A DNA stretch of 64,000 bases, from assembly GCF_041260155.1 (NCBI RefSeq), contig NC_091944.1:12217272-12281271 (forward strand), given 5' to 3'. Below, in pieces: positions 24,401-33,637 of this stretch. Each line of letters begins with the position of its first letter. The first letter of the stretch is position 1. The notes under the pieces were generated by a model. The model was given only the letters and a program-made list of their open reading frames with translations, made no database searches and was not told where the DNA came from. The position numbers were made by a program, and so were the translations under genes. The DNA comes from Ptychodera flava. Lineage: Eukaryota; Hemichordata; Enteropneusta; Ptychoderidae.

Positions 24401-24964
24401 GGTTTTAATATATTATGATATTATCTTTACCCTTTTGATAATTTGTTTATCTTTTCTACAGTCGATGAATGCAAGAAAATTCAGTGGCAAGTTACTTATG
24501 ATCCTATCTGCGGTAGTGACCGGGTGACCTATATGAATAAATGTCTCATGCGATCGATAGCGTTTCAATTTGAAGTTGACATATTTCGCGTCCATGATGG
24601 CATATGTAAAGACACATGTAAGTGAACTTCGCATTTGCTTTCTATGCTGTGGCGTCATTAAACATTTTCAAACAGGCAATGTATCTAGCCTTCACAGCAA
24701 ATGTATGAAAGTTAATTGAGTGTAAAGATATACATTGCCAAGTCTGTGGAAGCGACGGATTCGCCAATATAAGTAAATGTCAATTGAGATTGGCAGTGTG
24801 TAAAGATGATTTTCGAGCTTCTGTTCAGTGGCTGACATAATATCGTTATGTAAATGCTGATTACGACAAAAATAAGACAGCTTTTGCAAATATCTAGGCC
24901 GTCCGAAAATATATTTTAATGGGGTTACGAGCTCAATGCTCTGCAGAGAAAAGTTGAAATGGCG

Positions 24965-25030
<66 letters not shown>

Positions 25031-26842
25031 TAGTTGTAGTAGTAGTGTTATGAGTATTATTATGGCCCAAGCCAACCGAGCTTGGACCCCTGATGTTTTT
25101 ACTGGAGTCCAGCTTTCTTTTTCTTCGTCATTTTCTTCTTTCTTCGTAGCATTTTTATGGACCTTGTAATAAAAAAAGTGAAACGTAAACTTCTCAAACA
25201 AGGGCTAATGGTAGATATGAATATTCGTAAACCCGACCCTTCAAAGTTTGGTCGGTCACATGATAAAGCTCTCATATTGAATTTGGCGAAAAATTGATCA
25301 TAAGCACAAAATAAGTAAAATTAACATTTTCTATACATCACAACAAGAAATACTAGTATTTAATCTAAATCTTAACCGTCAATAGAAAACTTCTTCATAA
25401 GACAATCATGCAACTGTACTTTAAAAGTGGATAAATCGGAGGGTACATTATGTTCCAAGTACTCGCAGCATTGAAAAAGAAATTCATATAACCTGTTGTA
25501 GTTTTGAATTTTGAAAGATAAAAATTACCATTGTCCACCATCACAGGTGTCCGATGAAACGTGATGATTAACGTCGATTAAATAAGGGCAGAGGCTATTC
25601 AAGGATTTTAATGTCAATATGTAGGTCAATTGGCAACCAGTGTAAAGTCAAAAATATAGTTCGTAATGTCAAAAACATGTATAACCCTAATATTACTCTT
25701 CCAGCTCTTTATCCTGTCTGAATACCTAGAGGATAGTGAGTTCGAGCCCGGCATGGCGTGTCTTTGAGCAGGGGCACTTTATTCCTCATTGCTTCTAACC
25801 ACCTAGAAGTGATGGGTGCCCGGTAGGACAGTGGTTGTAATGTGCGTTCAGCTCCGCTGCGCCGATTGGCTGCACATGTGAGCTACTGTTTGCTCCCAAG
25901 GGAGTTGAGTGGTTTCGAATTAGGTCTAGTGACCACGGGTAATAATAATTGTAAAGCGCCTTTAGCACGGCTTGTGAATATGTGTGCTTTTTAGATACCA
26001 ATTTTAAGCACTGAACTAGCCTTCTAAAAGTGATGCCATGATTTATAAATTTCAACACTTAAGAATAGCTTTATAAAAGACTTTAAACATGCATGACACC
26101 CTTAATAAGATGGACCAACGTTTCATCCCATAAATAAGTCTAAGTGAATAAGGAAAACAGCGTTTCTGATAATAAAAAAATGCTGATGTTATATTGCCTA
26201 TTGAAAGGTAATTTAAAACTTCAGTATCGCGTTACATTGCGGGTTTATCTTTTCACAGCCGATGACTGCAAGCAACTTCAGTGTGACGATAAACCAGCCC
26301 CAGTCTGTGGAAGTGACGGAGTGACCTACAACAATAAGTGTCAACTGAGACTCATAGCCTGTCGATATGAAACTGAAATATATGTCGTCAGCCAAGGTTA
26401 TTGCAAAGAAACACGTAAGAGCGCTTTGAATTTACTTCTTATGTCGTGGCTTGAAAAGAATGGTTTCGATCTTGTAATACGGTGCTTCCTTACAGGACAG
26501 TAGACTGATCTGAAAATATGCACTATAAAACACTGTAACTAATGCTGCTGTGGTTGATGAATCTTATCTCTTAAACCTGGAAATTTTTGGGAATTAAACA
26601 ACTAAGAATATCCTTATAACGTTCAAGGAAAAATATTTGTCCCTTCTAAACGAGGAATTCTCCACAGAAAGCTGAGCCCATAAACTTAGATTTCTCGTTC
26701 TTTCCTTACTCTGTACAAATGCTGTTTATCTTGGTGCTAATTTCGACCAGAAACTCTCCGTTGCTTGCACAGGGAGATGAAAAAGCAATTTTTTGAACTT
26801 ATTCAAACTCACTCTCTAATAATCTTTATGAAAAAATGTTAT

Positions 26843-26914
<72 letters not shown>

Positions 26915-29900
26915 GGTTTAATTAATATACTTTATAAATCTTTTCACAGACGAGATATGTAAGCAAATTATGTGTGTTGATGAACTTCAACATGTCTGTG
27001 GAAGTGACCGTGTTACCTACATGAATAAATGTCAATTGAGATCGGCAGCGTGTCATGATCAAGATGGCGTATCTCTAGTCCAGGATGGTCCGTGTAAAAA
27101 CACAGGTAAGTGGATTTTTGAATTTCCTTGTTGTACCACGGCTTGATCGAACAATCTTCATACCAACAATAAAATATTTCAAATTCCGTCAATTACTCAG
27201 TATGTTGATATCGACTGAAAAAAACATTCTCTAAATCCTTCTGTTGATATGAAACAACGGGCATCGTCTTTTTAAGATGGAAGACTGGTTTCCATCTGCG
27301 AGACCATAGTCGTCCTAACGAACCTAGGCAGCATTTTTATCATCATCATGTCTTGAAAGAAAGACAGCAGAACTTGACGTGCACTTTAGATTATTGTTCA
27401 GGATTGCACACAATGCGGGTTCATTTGTACACAATTTAGTTGACTGTTTGTAATTGTTGTTCCTTAGCAGGCGATTCACGACAAAACTCAGAAGGAAAAT
27501 TGCGTCGCGCTGAAGGTTGAAAATTTAATTCAAATGTACGAAACGTCAATACATCAGGGGTAATTGACGTAGCAAACACCAATATTACAAGAAACACACA
27601 AATTGAAAAACATTTTATTCGGTACTGCGTCACATTATTTTTTTTTTACAGCCGATGACTGCAAGCAACTTCAGTGTGACGATAAACCAGCCCCAGTCTG
27701 TGGAAGTGACGGAGTGACCTACAACAATAAGTGTCTACTGAGACTCATAGCCTGCAAATATGAAACTGAAATATATGTCGTCAGCCAAGGTTATTGCAAA
27801 GAAACACGTAAGAGCGCTTTGAATTTACTTCTTATGTCGTGGCTTGAAAAATGGTTTCGAACTTGTAATAAGGTGCTTTCTTTCAGGACAGTAGCAGATC
27901 TCAAAAATATGCACTATGAAACCCTGTAACTAATGCTGCTGTGGTTGATGAATCTTATCTCTTAAACCTGGAAATTTTTGGGAATTAAACAACTGAGAAT
28001 AACTTTATTACGTGCAAGGACAAATATTTGTCTCTTCTAAACGATGAATTCTCCAAAGAAAGCTGAGCCTATAAGCTTAGTACAGTAAATGCTGTCTGAA
28101 AGCCTTTGATGATGTATTCGTGACTTTTCTCATTCTGTATTTCATAATCTCAATTTAAATAAGGACCACATGACAGCAAATCATAATAACCCACCAAAAT
28201 TCATTTTTTTCATTGTGTATAATTGCTACAATGTTCTAGTTGAAATTTGCGTGTTTAAACTTTATTGGATCTTTAGGAGTGGGTATGCCATTTTGTTTCA
28301 GGTTGTAGATAGTTTTCTATAAAGCTTCACTTTTTCATGTTACCGATTGACCTCTTATCTAGTGCCTTTAAGAGCCCATGATAAAAACTAGAGCAGATAA
28401 AAGAAATCCGACCAATCTATTTTTGGTCATTATGCTGTTAATCGTTGGTTCTAATTTGAACCGAAAACACTAGATTTTTGTACAGGGAAAGAAAAAACTG
28501 ATTTTTTGTGTTTATTTAAGTTAACTCTCTTATTGTCTTTATGTAAACAATTAATACAAATACATTTAATACCGTTTTTAGCTCATATTTGGTATGTATA
28601 TAAATACCAAAAAGAGCTTATATGGTGAGTCGGTAGCGTCTGTCTGTCTGTCTGTCTGTCTGTCTGTATGTATGTATGTATGTATGTATGTATGTATGTA
28701 TGTATGTATGTATGTATGTATGTATGTATACATGTATGTATACATGTATGTATGTATACATGTATGTGCGGATGTATGTCCGTCACACACAGAAAGCTCC
28801 CAAACCGCCACACCTACTATCTTAGCATTTGGTGTACAGGTAGACTCAGGGGTTGAGATGTGACGTTGTTCAAGTGAACATGACAATTTCAAAAATATGA
28901 AAATGAGGTAAGAAAAATGGGAAATCCTGCAAATGTGCAGGAGTGGTGGCAGTAACTGAAACAGCCCACACATCTGAGTAAGAGGTTTATGACCTTTAAC
29001 CTGTTTGTATGCAGTGTATCTATTATGTGTAGGAGTGGTGGCAGTAACTGAAATAGCTTATGAGTCATATTTCCTGTCATTGTTCATGAACTATTACATA
29101 TTGGCAGACCTGCTCAAACTAAGAAGGACTGAGTTGAAACATTCCTCTGCTATGCATGCATGTTGCTAAAATTGACCTCCAGTACCTAAAGTTTCAGACA
29201 TTATTTACTTTTGTCATTCTTGATCAATATCTAGGTTTTCAGAACACGTTTATTTTAATGGGAATCTGAACACTAACACGATTGGAACTAATTTGTGATA
29301 ATGTGATTGTGAAGTAACGTCGGTTTAATCTGCAAATGTAAGCTAATCTTCTTATTTTGAGTTATACACTTATTTTGTGTGTAATAAGTAACAATGCAAC
29401 ATTCAGCTGAAGGGCACCTAATACTTTTGAGAATTTAAGAAAATTGAAGATCCAAAAATTAGTTCCTATCGTGTTCCCCGTTTATTGCAGAAAATGCATT
29501 GTTTGGAAGGGCCCTTTACTTTTGTAGTCTAAGTACCTGAGTATGAAAATGTTAGTTTCGACAATTTAAACATCCATTTTATTACCAAATCTCTTTCACA
29601 GACATGTGTATCACCCCTATTTGTAACAATCAACCCTATTTGTAACAAAATTTAATTTTCAAAAAACTTTGCCGTATATGTTGAAATATTAATAAAATAT
29701 GCATATTTGTATGTTTGAGGGCAATTTTCTTTTTTTTTCCTTGTCAAACTCATTTTTCCGAAATTGCTTTTGTTACAAATTGGGTTGATTATTACAAATA
29801 GGGGTGACATGTGTCAACCCTATTTGTAACATAGGGGTGACATGTGTCAACCCTATTTGTAACAATCAACACTATTTGTAACAATCAACCCTATTTGTAA

Positions 29901-30496
29901 CAAAATTAACCAACTTGAAACAAAACCTAATTTTCTAAAAGACTTGGCCGTATTTGATGTGTGTAAGCAAATTGAGGGTGGAGATAAACTTGGACAAGTC
30001 GGTGGGAGTGACGGCGTGACCTACTAGTAGCTCAATCTTTAAAGCTTGGATATACTTGAGTTTTGTGATGTGCATTTCGTAACCACTGTTTACATAAGGT
30101 TCACGAGACAGCAAATTTAGATAACATTTCAAAAGTAGTGGTTACTTTACTCTGTACAAGTGCTGCGGTGTTTCGGTTGAAAGATGAATGTTAAGAAGTT
30201 ATTGTGTCTATCTTTCAGTGTGGTACTAAATTTTGTTTAAGGCGCTAGATCGTTTTCTGTAATTCTACAATGTTTCCGGCTGGTGATTAACTTCTTCTCT
30301 AGTTCTCAAGGGTCCATGAAATAAACTAAAACAGGAAAAAGAAATATGAAGCCTTTTCGAGTCCATAATGCTGTTAATCTTTGGTGCTACTTTCGACCAC
30401 AAACGCCACGTTCTTTGTACAAAAAAGATGTAAAAGGCGATTTTCCGAACTGATTGAAATTGACTCTCTAATTATCTTTGAGAAAATATGTTAGCA

Positions 30497-30591
<95 letters not shown>

Positions 30592-33500
30592 AAAATTGAT
30601 ATACAACAGGATTTGTTAATATCGAGGTATTCAGAACACATTTTAGATTATAATGTGTCGGAACTTATTTTGGAAAATCACAGTTTTCAAAGTTCTTTAA
30701 AATGTTGAATTTTCTGTAGCTGAATGTTGAAATATTACAAATTATCAAGAAAAAACAAGGTTGTTGCTTTAAGAGAAAAGCAGATGAGCTTACATTGCAG
30801 ATTAAACCGACATACGTTCACTGTCGATTTATCCAAAAGTAGTTCCAATGAGGTTTAATGTTAAATCAAGATCACATTCTTGACAAAATAGTACTTGTTT
30901 AGACGAAGGACCCCTATATTTGTCTCATCTAAGTACCTAAGGATAATAACATTTGTCAACATTGAAAAAAGGATACTAATTTTAAATCAGCGATTCAATT
31001 AATATACTTTATAAATCTTTTCACAGACGAAATATGCAAGCAGATTGTGTGTGTTGCTGAACTTCAACAAGTCTGTGGAAGTGACGGAGTTACCTATATA
31101 AATAAATGTCAATTAAGATTGGCAGCGTGTCATGATGCGGTTTCATTCTGTACCTAATTTAGATGACTGTTTGTAATTTTGTTCCTTAGCAGGCGACTCA
31201 CGAAAATAACTCAGAGAGAATGATTGGGTCGCGCTGGAAGTTGAAAATTTAATTCAAATGTACGAAACGTCAAAACTGTAGAGTGATTGACGTAGCAAAC
31301 ACCAATATTATAAGAAACAGACAAATTGAAAAAAGTTTTTTTTGCAGTACTGCGTCACATTGTTGTCTTTTTCTTGAGCAGCCGATGGATGTAAGCAACT
31401 TCAGTGTGAAGATAAACCAGCCCCTGTCTGTGGAAGTGACGGAGTGACCTACAACAATAAATGTCAACTGAGACTCATAGCCTGCCAATATAAAACTGAA
31501 ATATCTGTCGTCAGCCAAGGTGTTTGTAAAGAAACACGTAAGTGTGCTTTTCATTTACTTCTTGTAACAAGGCTTTAAAAAAATTCAAACCCGTAATATA
31601 ATTAGTTGTTTCTTTTCAGGAGAGAAGACAGATCTACAAATATGCACTAAACACGCTTGTAACTATTGCTGCTGTGGTTGGTTCATGTAAATCTCAACTC
31701 TTAACCTTGAAGACTTTGAACAACATAGGCCATATTTATCAATTTCCGTGACATCTATTTAACCCTTGTAAAAGTTGAATATTCCACAGAGACGTGGGCT
31801 CATACATATAATTTTTTTAGAATGGCACTATACTTGTCTCATCTAAGTACCTAGGGATGACAACATTTGTCCAAATTGAAAAAATAGGATACTGATGTTA
31901 AATAAACGGTTGAATTTTTATACATTATAAATCTTCACAGACGAAATATGTAAGCAGATTGTGTGTGTTGCTGAACTTCAACAAGTCTGTGGAAGTGACG
32001 GAGTTACCTACATAAATAAATGTCAATTAAGATTGGCAGCGTGTCATGATGAAGATGTCTTATCTCTAATACATGATGGTGCATGTAAAGACACACGTAA
32101 GTGGGAATTTGAATTTCCTTGTTGTACCATGGCTAAATCAAAGAATTGTCATACCAGCACTAAAGTATTTCAAATTCCATCAATTACAAAGCATCTTGAT
32201 ATGGACTGAAAAAATTCTCCAAATCCTGCTGCTGGGATGAAACAACCGACATCGTCTTTATAAGATGGAAAACTGGTTTCAATCTGTGAAAACATAGGCG
32301 TCATATGAAGAACCTAGGCAGCATTTTTATCATCATCATGTTTTGAAATGAAGAAGTGGAATTTGGTGTGCATTGTAGATCATGGTTTAGGATCGTACAT
32401 AATTCGGGTCCATTTTGTACATAATTTAGTTGACTGTTTGTAATTTTTGTTCCGTAGGCGATTCACGAAAAAACTCAGAGAGAATAATTGAGTCGCGCTG
32501 GAGGCGGAAAATTTGATTCAAATATAATTCTATAAGTTGACTGACATAGCCAATACCAATATTATAAGAACTACGACAAATTAAAGAAACGTTTTCTTCG
32601 GTACTGCGTCACATAATTGTCTTTTCTTTTCACAGCCGATGAATGCAAGGAACTTCAGTGTGGAGATAAACCAGCCCCAGTCTGTGGAAGTGACGGAGTG
32701 ACCTACAACAATAAGTGTCAACTGAGACTCATAGCCTGTCAATATGAAATTGAAATATATGTTGTCAGCTATGGTGTATGCATCGAAACAAGTAAGTGCG
32801 CTTTTCATTTACACCTTGTGTCATAGCTTGAAAAATAGTTTTAAACGGGTAATTAGGCTTTCCTTTCAGGACAGTAGACAAAGGGCGTTGTACAGTACAT
32901 TTACTTGTCCTGGCAAAATTCCAAAGCAAGTCAGCTGTTTTGGGAATTGGTAAAACGAATACTATCATAAAATCAACGATTTAGACGATCATTTAATAAT
33001 AATACTTTGCAAATCTTTTTTTTTCATAGCCCATGCATGTAAGCAAATTGAGTGTGAACATAAACTTGAAGGACAAGTCTGTGGAAGTGACGGATTGACC
33101 TATAACAATAAATGTGAATTGAGAGTGGCAGCGTGTCTTACTCAAGTTCATAATCAAAGTGGCGTGTCTCTCGTCCATGCTGGTGCATGTAAAGACACAC
33201 GTAAGTGGGAATTTGAATTTCCTATCGGTACAATGGCTTGATCAAACAGTTTTATACTAAGTAAAAAGTATTTCCAAAAACAAATTAGAAAGTATGTTGA
33301 TATGAACTGAAAAAAGCATGCTCCAAATCCAGCTGTGGTTAAATGGATCGGCGAATGATATGAAACAAGTGACATCGTCTTCATAAGTTGGGAAACTTGC
33401 TTCCTGATGCACAAACATGGTCATTGTAACGAACCTAGGCAGCATTTGTATCATCACTATGTCTTGAAATGTGAAGACAGCGTAACTTTGCGTTCATTGT

Positions 33501-33637
33501 AGATCATGAGTAAGGCTTGCGCACAATGCGTACACATTTTTTACATACTTTCGTTGACTTTGTTTAATTTTCGTTCGTCAGCAGGTGATTCAAACGAAGC
33601 TCAACAGGAAAAACCTAGTCCTGCTGAAGGTGGATAA
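21151..33637 (+). CDS. Locus A: type II membrane protein with multi-Kazal ectodomain
   Basis: This is a composite gene model. Joined exons are 21,151-21,421; 21,588-22,241; 23,268-23,585; Kazal exons at 24,462, 26,259, 26,950, 27,652, 31,382, 31,941, 32,636 and 33,030; and a terminal exon at 33,582-33,637. All introns are GT-AG and phase 1, and the model predicts about 853 residues. Residues 1-308 form an unrecognised alpha/beta domain with VVVVIDA, LLVVYGDE, RCFTI and CHCKEC. Residues 309-414 are a juxtamembrane region ending in a transmembrane helix (about 397-408, LLLLLLVIAIIS). The rest is Kazal repeats. There is no signal peptide, so the Kazal part is predicted extracellular in type II topology. 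Kazal domains are typically serine-protease inhibitors; whether these inhibit anything is unknown. Exon choice is inferred, because several 3' exons are broken and four terminal exons exist. The start is supported by an in-frame TAA between the acceptor and this ATG. Confidence 0.75.
21588..22241 (+). CDS. Locus A second coding exon
   Basis: It encodes 218 codons, phase 1 to phase 1. It opens with the strand SILLVVYGDEQ and continues through a basic helix (ARSWMTTWKF), RCFTIWNSFN, LLLGNDGGAFDK, VNVCQ-like INVCQTRN and near its end LTCHCKECYSI. The acceptor is TTTTTAG and the donor is G followed by GTACGG, a weak but usable donor. LLVVYGDE, RCFTI and HCxxC are shared with C; B lacks the HCxxC part and D and E have variants. 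Confidence 0.85.
22577..22853 (+). repeat. (CTAC)n, (CTGC)n and (CATA)n microsatellites in intron 3 of locus A
   Basis: CTAC runs to about 22,630, CTGC to about 22,652, a short CACG-rich joint follows, then an uninterrupted CATA run of about 180 bp to 22,853. The long open frames here are repeat artefacts. The rest of this 1-kb intron (22,242-23,267) shows nothing recognisable. Confidence 0.95.
23268..23585 (+). CDS. Locus A juxtamembrane and transmembrane exon
   Basis: It has 106 codons, phase 1 to phase 1, with acceptor TTATCAG and donor G followed by GTGAGT. It begins DTVGVTLDGDVFPWLPDD, a segment whose D-V-F-P core is matched by DAVPLIGE in D and DVIPVVSE in E. It continues to LYAWHILLYF and ends in ARQHKK, LLLLLLVIAIIS, WYRLIRG. 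The basic run before the helix supports a cytosolic N-terminus, though basic residues also follow it. Confidence 0.85.
24090..24415. other. Unclassified possible repeat in intron of locus A
   Basis: This GC-richer stretch (for example GGAGGGCCAGGTGCTGCC and GTAGCAGCACTGGAGAGGAA) differs in composition from the surrounding intron and looks like part of a retroposon. No box motifs or ends could be fixed. Confidence 0.3.
24462..24617 (+). CDS. Locus A Kazal exon 1 (four-cysteine variant)
   Basis: It is 156 bases, phase 1-1, with acceptor TTTTCTACAG and donor T followed by GTAAGT. The Kazal core ICGSDRVTYMNKC is intact, but the second cysteine is replaced by Trp (KKIQW) and the fifth by Phe (IAF), leaving C1, C3, C4 and C6. 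In Kazal folds the disulfides are C1-C5, C2-C4 and C3-C6, so C1 and C4 lose their normal partners and may pair with each other. The aligned exon of locus C also lacks C2. Confidence 0.75.
24683..24838 (+). pseudogene. Dead Kazal exon in locus A (stop in place of first Cys)
   Basis: A CCTTCACAG acceptor precedes a recognisable type A Kazal sequence (IECKDIHCQVCGSDG, then SKCQLRLAVCKDD). The first cysteine codon has become TGA (AATGTATGAAAG where relatives have ATATGTAAG), and there is no good donor at the end before an in-frame TAA. Confidence 0.7.
24960..25050 (+). repeat. (AGT)n microsatellite
   Basis: An AGT run of about 75 bp followed by imperfect units. A reverse-strand open frame across it is a repeat artefact. 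Confidence 0.95.
25735..25990 (+). mobile_element. Truncated tRNA-derived SINE
   Basis: GTTCGAGCCCGGC at 25,739 resembles the B box of a pol III promoter. It is followed by GCGTGTCTTTGAGCAGGGGC and, near the end, TGTAAAGCGCCTTTAGCAC, a tail type common in animal SINEs. The A box end is missing, so the copy is 5'-truncated and inactive. Confidence 0.55.
26259..26414 (+). CDS. Locus A Kazal exon 2 (type B)
   Basis: It is 156 bases, phase 1-1, with acceptor TTTTCACAG and donor C followed by GTAAGA. It begins ADDCKQLQCDDKPAPVC and has all six cysteines with spacing C-x4-C-x7-C-x10-C-x6-C-x13-C. The P1 position, two after the second cysteine, is Asp. Exon and downstream intron are almost identical to exon 4, showing a recent duplication. 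Confidence 0.9.
26845..26911 (+). repeat. (TA)n microsatellite
   Basis: A TA run of about 65 bp just upstream of Kazal exon 3. Confidence 0.95.
26950..27105 (+). CDS. Locus A Kazal exon 3 (type A)
   Basis: It is 156 bases, phase 1-1, with acceptor TTTTCACAG and donor G followed by GTAAGT. It begins DEICKQIMCVDELQHVC and has six cysteines with the same spacing as type B. P1 is Asp. Type A is distinguished by ICKQI and by AACH(D/Q) after the fifth cysteine. Confidence 0.9.
27468..27520 (+). CDS. Locus A candidate terminal exon T1
   Basis: The acceptor TTCCTTAGCAG offers two AGs three bases apart, and both keep the phase 1 frame. The exon reads (P)GDSRQNSEGKLRRAEG and then TGA. It is homologous to T3, T4 and to the terminal exon of locus C. 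If used, the protein would end after three Kazal domains. Use is unproven. Confidence 0.5.
27652..27807 (+). CDS. Locus A Kazal exon 4 (type B)
   Basis: It is 156 bases, phase 1-1, with a polypyrimidine acceptor ending TTTTTACAG and donor C followed by GTAAGA. It is almost identical to Kazal exon 2, with Leu in place of Gln after the fourth cysteine (KCLLRL). P1 is Asp. Confidence 0.9.
28600..29065 (+). repeat. Microsatellite-bearing repeat, (CTGT)n and (GTAT)n
   Basis: CTGT runs from about 28,639 and GTAT from about 28,666 to 28,766. A unique part follows with two direct repeats of GGAGTGGTGGCAGTAACTGA (near 28,940 and 29,032). The structure recalls microsatellite-linked non-autonomous elements; no ends could be fixed. 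Confidence 0.55.
29276..29474 (+). mobile_element. MITE, ACACGATTGG family, second copy
   Basis: It begins ACACGATTGGAACTAATTTG and ends AGTTCCTATCGTGT. Internal similarity to 16,200-16,410 is clear (GTAAGCTAATCTTC against ATAAGCTCATCTGC). Confidence 0.75.
29602..30032 (+). pseudogene. Kazal exon of locus A broken by a transposon
   Basis: The acceptor CTCTTTCACAG is followed by ACATGTGT, then a 197-bp MITE and further partial MITE copies. The exon resumes at about 29,956 with TGTGTAAGCAAATTG. The remaining frame reads CKQIEGGDKLGQVGGSDGVTY then TAG. Two cysteine codons have become glycine and a stop follows, so the exon is dead. It was a type A Kazal. Confidence 0.8.
29610..29806. mobile_element. 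MITE, CACCCCTATTTGTAAC family
   Basis: The ends ATCACCCCTATTTGTAAC and GTTACAAATTGGG/TTACAAATAGGGGTG form inverted repeats of over 35 bp with an internal second motif (ATCAACCCTATTTGTAACAA). The 8-bp repeat ACATGTGT flanks it (29,602-29,609 and 29,807-29,814). Two more copies lie at 59,244-59,651. Confidence 0.8.
30502..30588 (+). repeat. (AC)n then (AT)n microsatellite
   Basis: About 34 bp of AC followed by about 52 bp of AT. Confidence 0.95.
30655..30866 (-). mobile_element. MITE, ACACGATTGG family, third copy, reversed
   Basis: The interior AAAGCAGATGAGCTTACATT is the reverse complement of the matching part of the other two copies, and AAAAGTAGTTCCAATGAG marks the decayed end. Confidence 0.65.
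31027..31156 (+). pseudogene. Locus A Kazal exon 5, 3' half deleted
   Basis: The exon starts normally (DEICKQIVCVAELQQVC to AACHD) but then jumps into GCGGTTTCATTCTGTACC. That sequence in other units lies more than 300 bases downstream in the intron. The deletion removed the sixth cysteine and the donor, and a TAA follows after six further codons. It could still act as a terminal exon, but is more likely skipped. Confidence 0.75.
31190..31209 (+). pseudogene. Candidate terminal exon T2, shortened
   Basis: The same TTCCTTAGCAG acceptor as T1 precedes (P)GDSRK and an early TAA. It is homologous to T1, T3 and T4. Confidence 0.45.
31382..31537 (+). CDS. Locus A Kazal exon 6 (type B)
   Basis: It is 156 bases, phase 1-1, with acceptor TCTTGAGCAG and donor C followed by GTAAGT. 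It begins ADGCKQLQCEDKPAPVC and has six cysteines. P1 is Asp. Confidence 0.88.
31941..32096 (+). CDS. Locus A Kazal exon 7 (type A)
   Basis: It is 156 bases, phase 1-1, with acceptor AATCTTCACAG and donor C followed by GTAAGT. It begins DEICKQIVCVAELQQVC and has six cysteines. P1 is Ala. Confidence 0.88.
32458..32516 (+). CDS. Locus A candidate terminal exon T3
   Basis: The acceptor TGTTCCGTAG precedes (N)GDSRKNSERIIESRWRRKI and TGA, in phase 1. It lacks the second AG of T1 and T4. Homologous to T1. If used, the protein would end after Kazal exon 7. Confidence 0.45.
32636..32791 (+). CDS. Locus A Kazal exon 8 (type B)
   Basis: It is 156 bases, phase 1-1, with acceptor CTTTTCACAG and donor A followed by GTAAGT. 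It begins ADECKELQCGDKPAPVC and has six cysteines. P1 is Asp. Confidence 0.88.
33030..33200 (+). CDS. Locus A Kazal exon 9 (type A, longer)
   Basis: It is 171 bases, phase 1-1, with acceptor TTTTTCATAG and donor C followed by GTAAGT. It begins AHACKQIECEHKLEGQVC. The second spacing is eight residues and the last is seventeen, so both the reactive loop and the C-terminal part are longer than in the other exons. P1 is His. Confidence 0.85.
33582..33637 (+). CDS. Locus A terminal exon T4
   Basis: The acceptor TTCGTCAGCAG again has two AGs three bases apart. The exon reads (P)GDSNEAQQEKPSPAEGG then TAA, in phase 1 with exon 9. It is the last homologous exon before polyadenylation-type signals. 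Confidence 0.6.

Noticed and set aside
24692..25201. 169-codon reverse open frame
   Set aside because: It owes its length to the AGT microsatellite (poly-Tyr) and overlaps a dead Kazal exon on the other strand.
31027..31156. Counting Kazal exon 5 as a functional domain
   Set aside because: It lacks the sixth cysteine and a donor site, so it was left out of the gene model.
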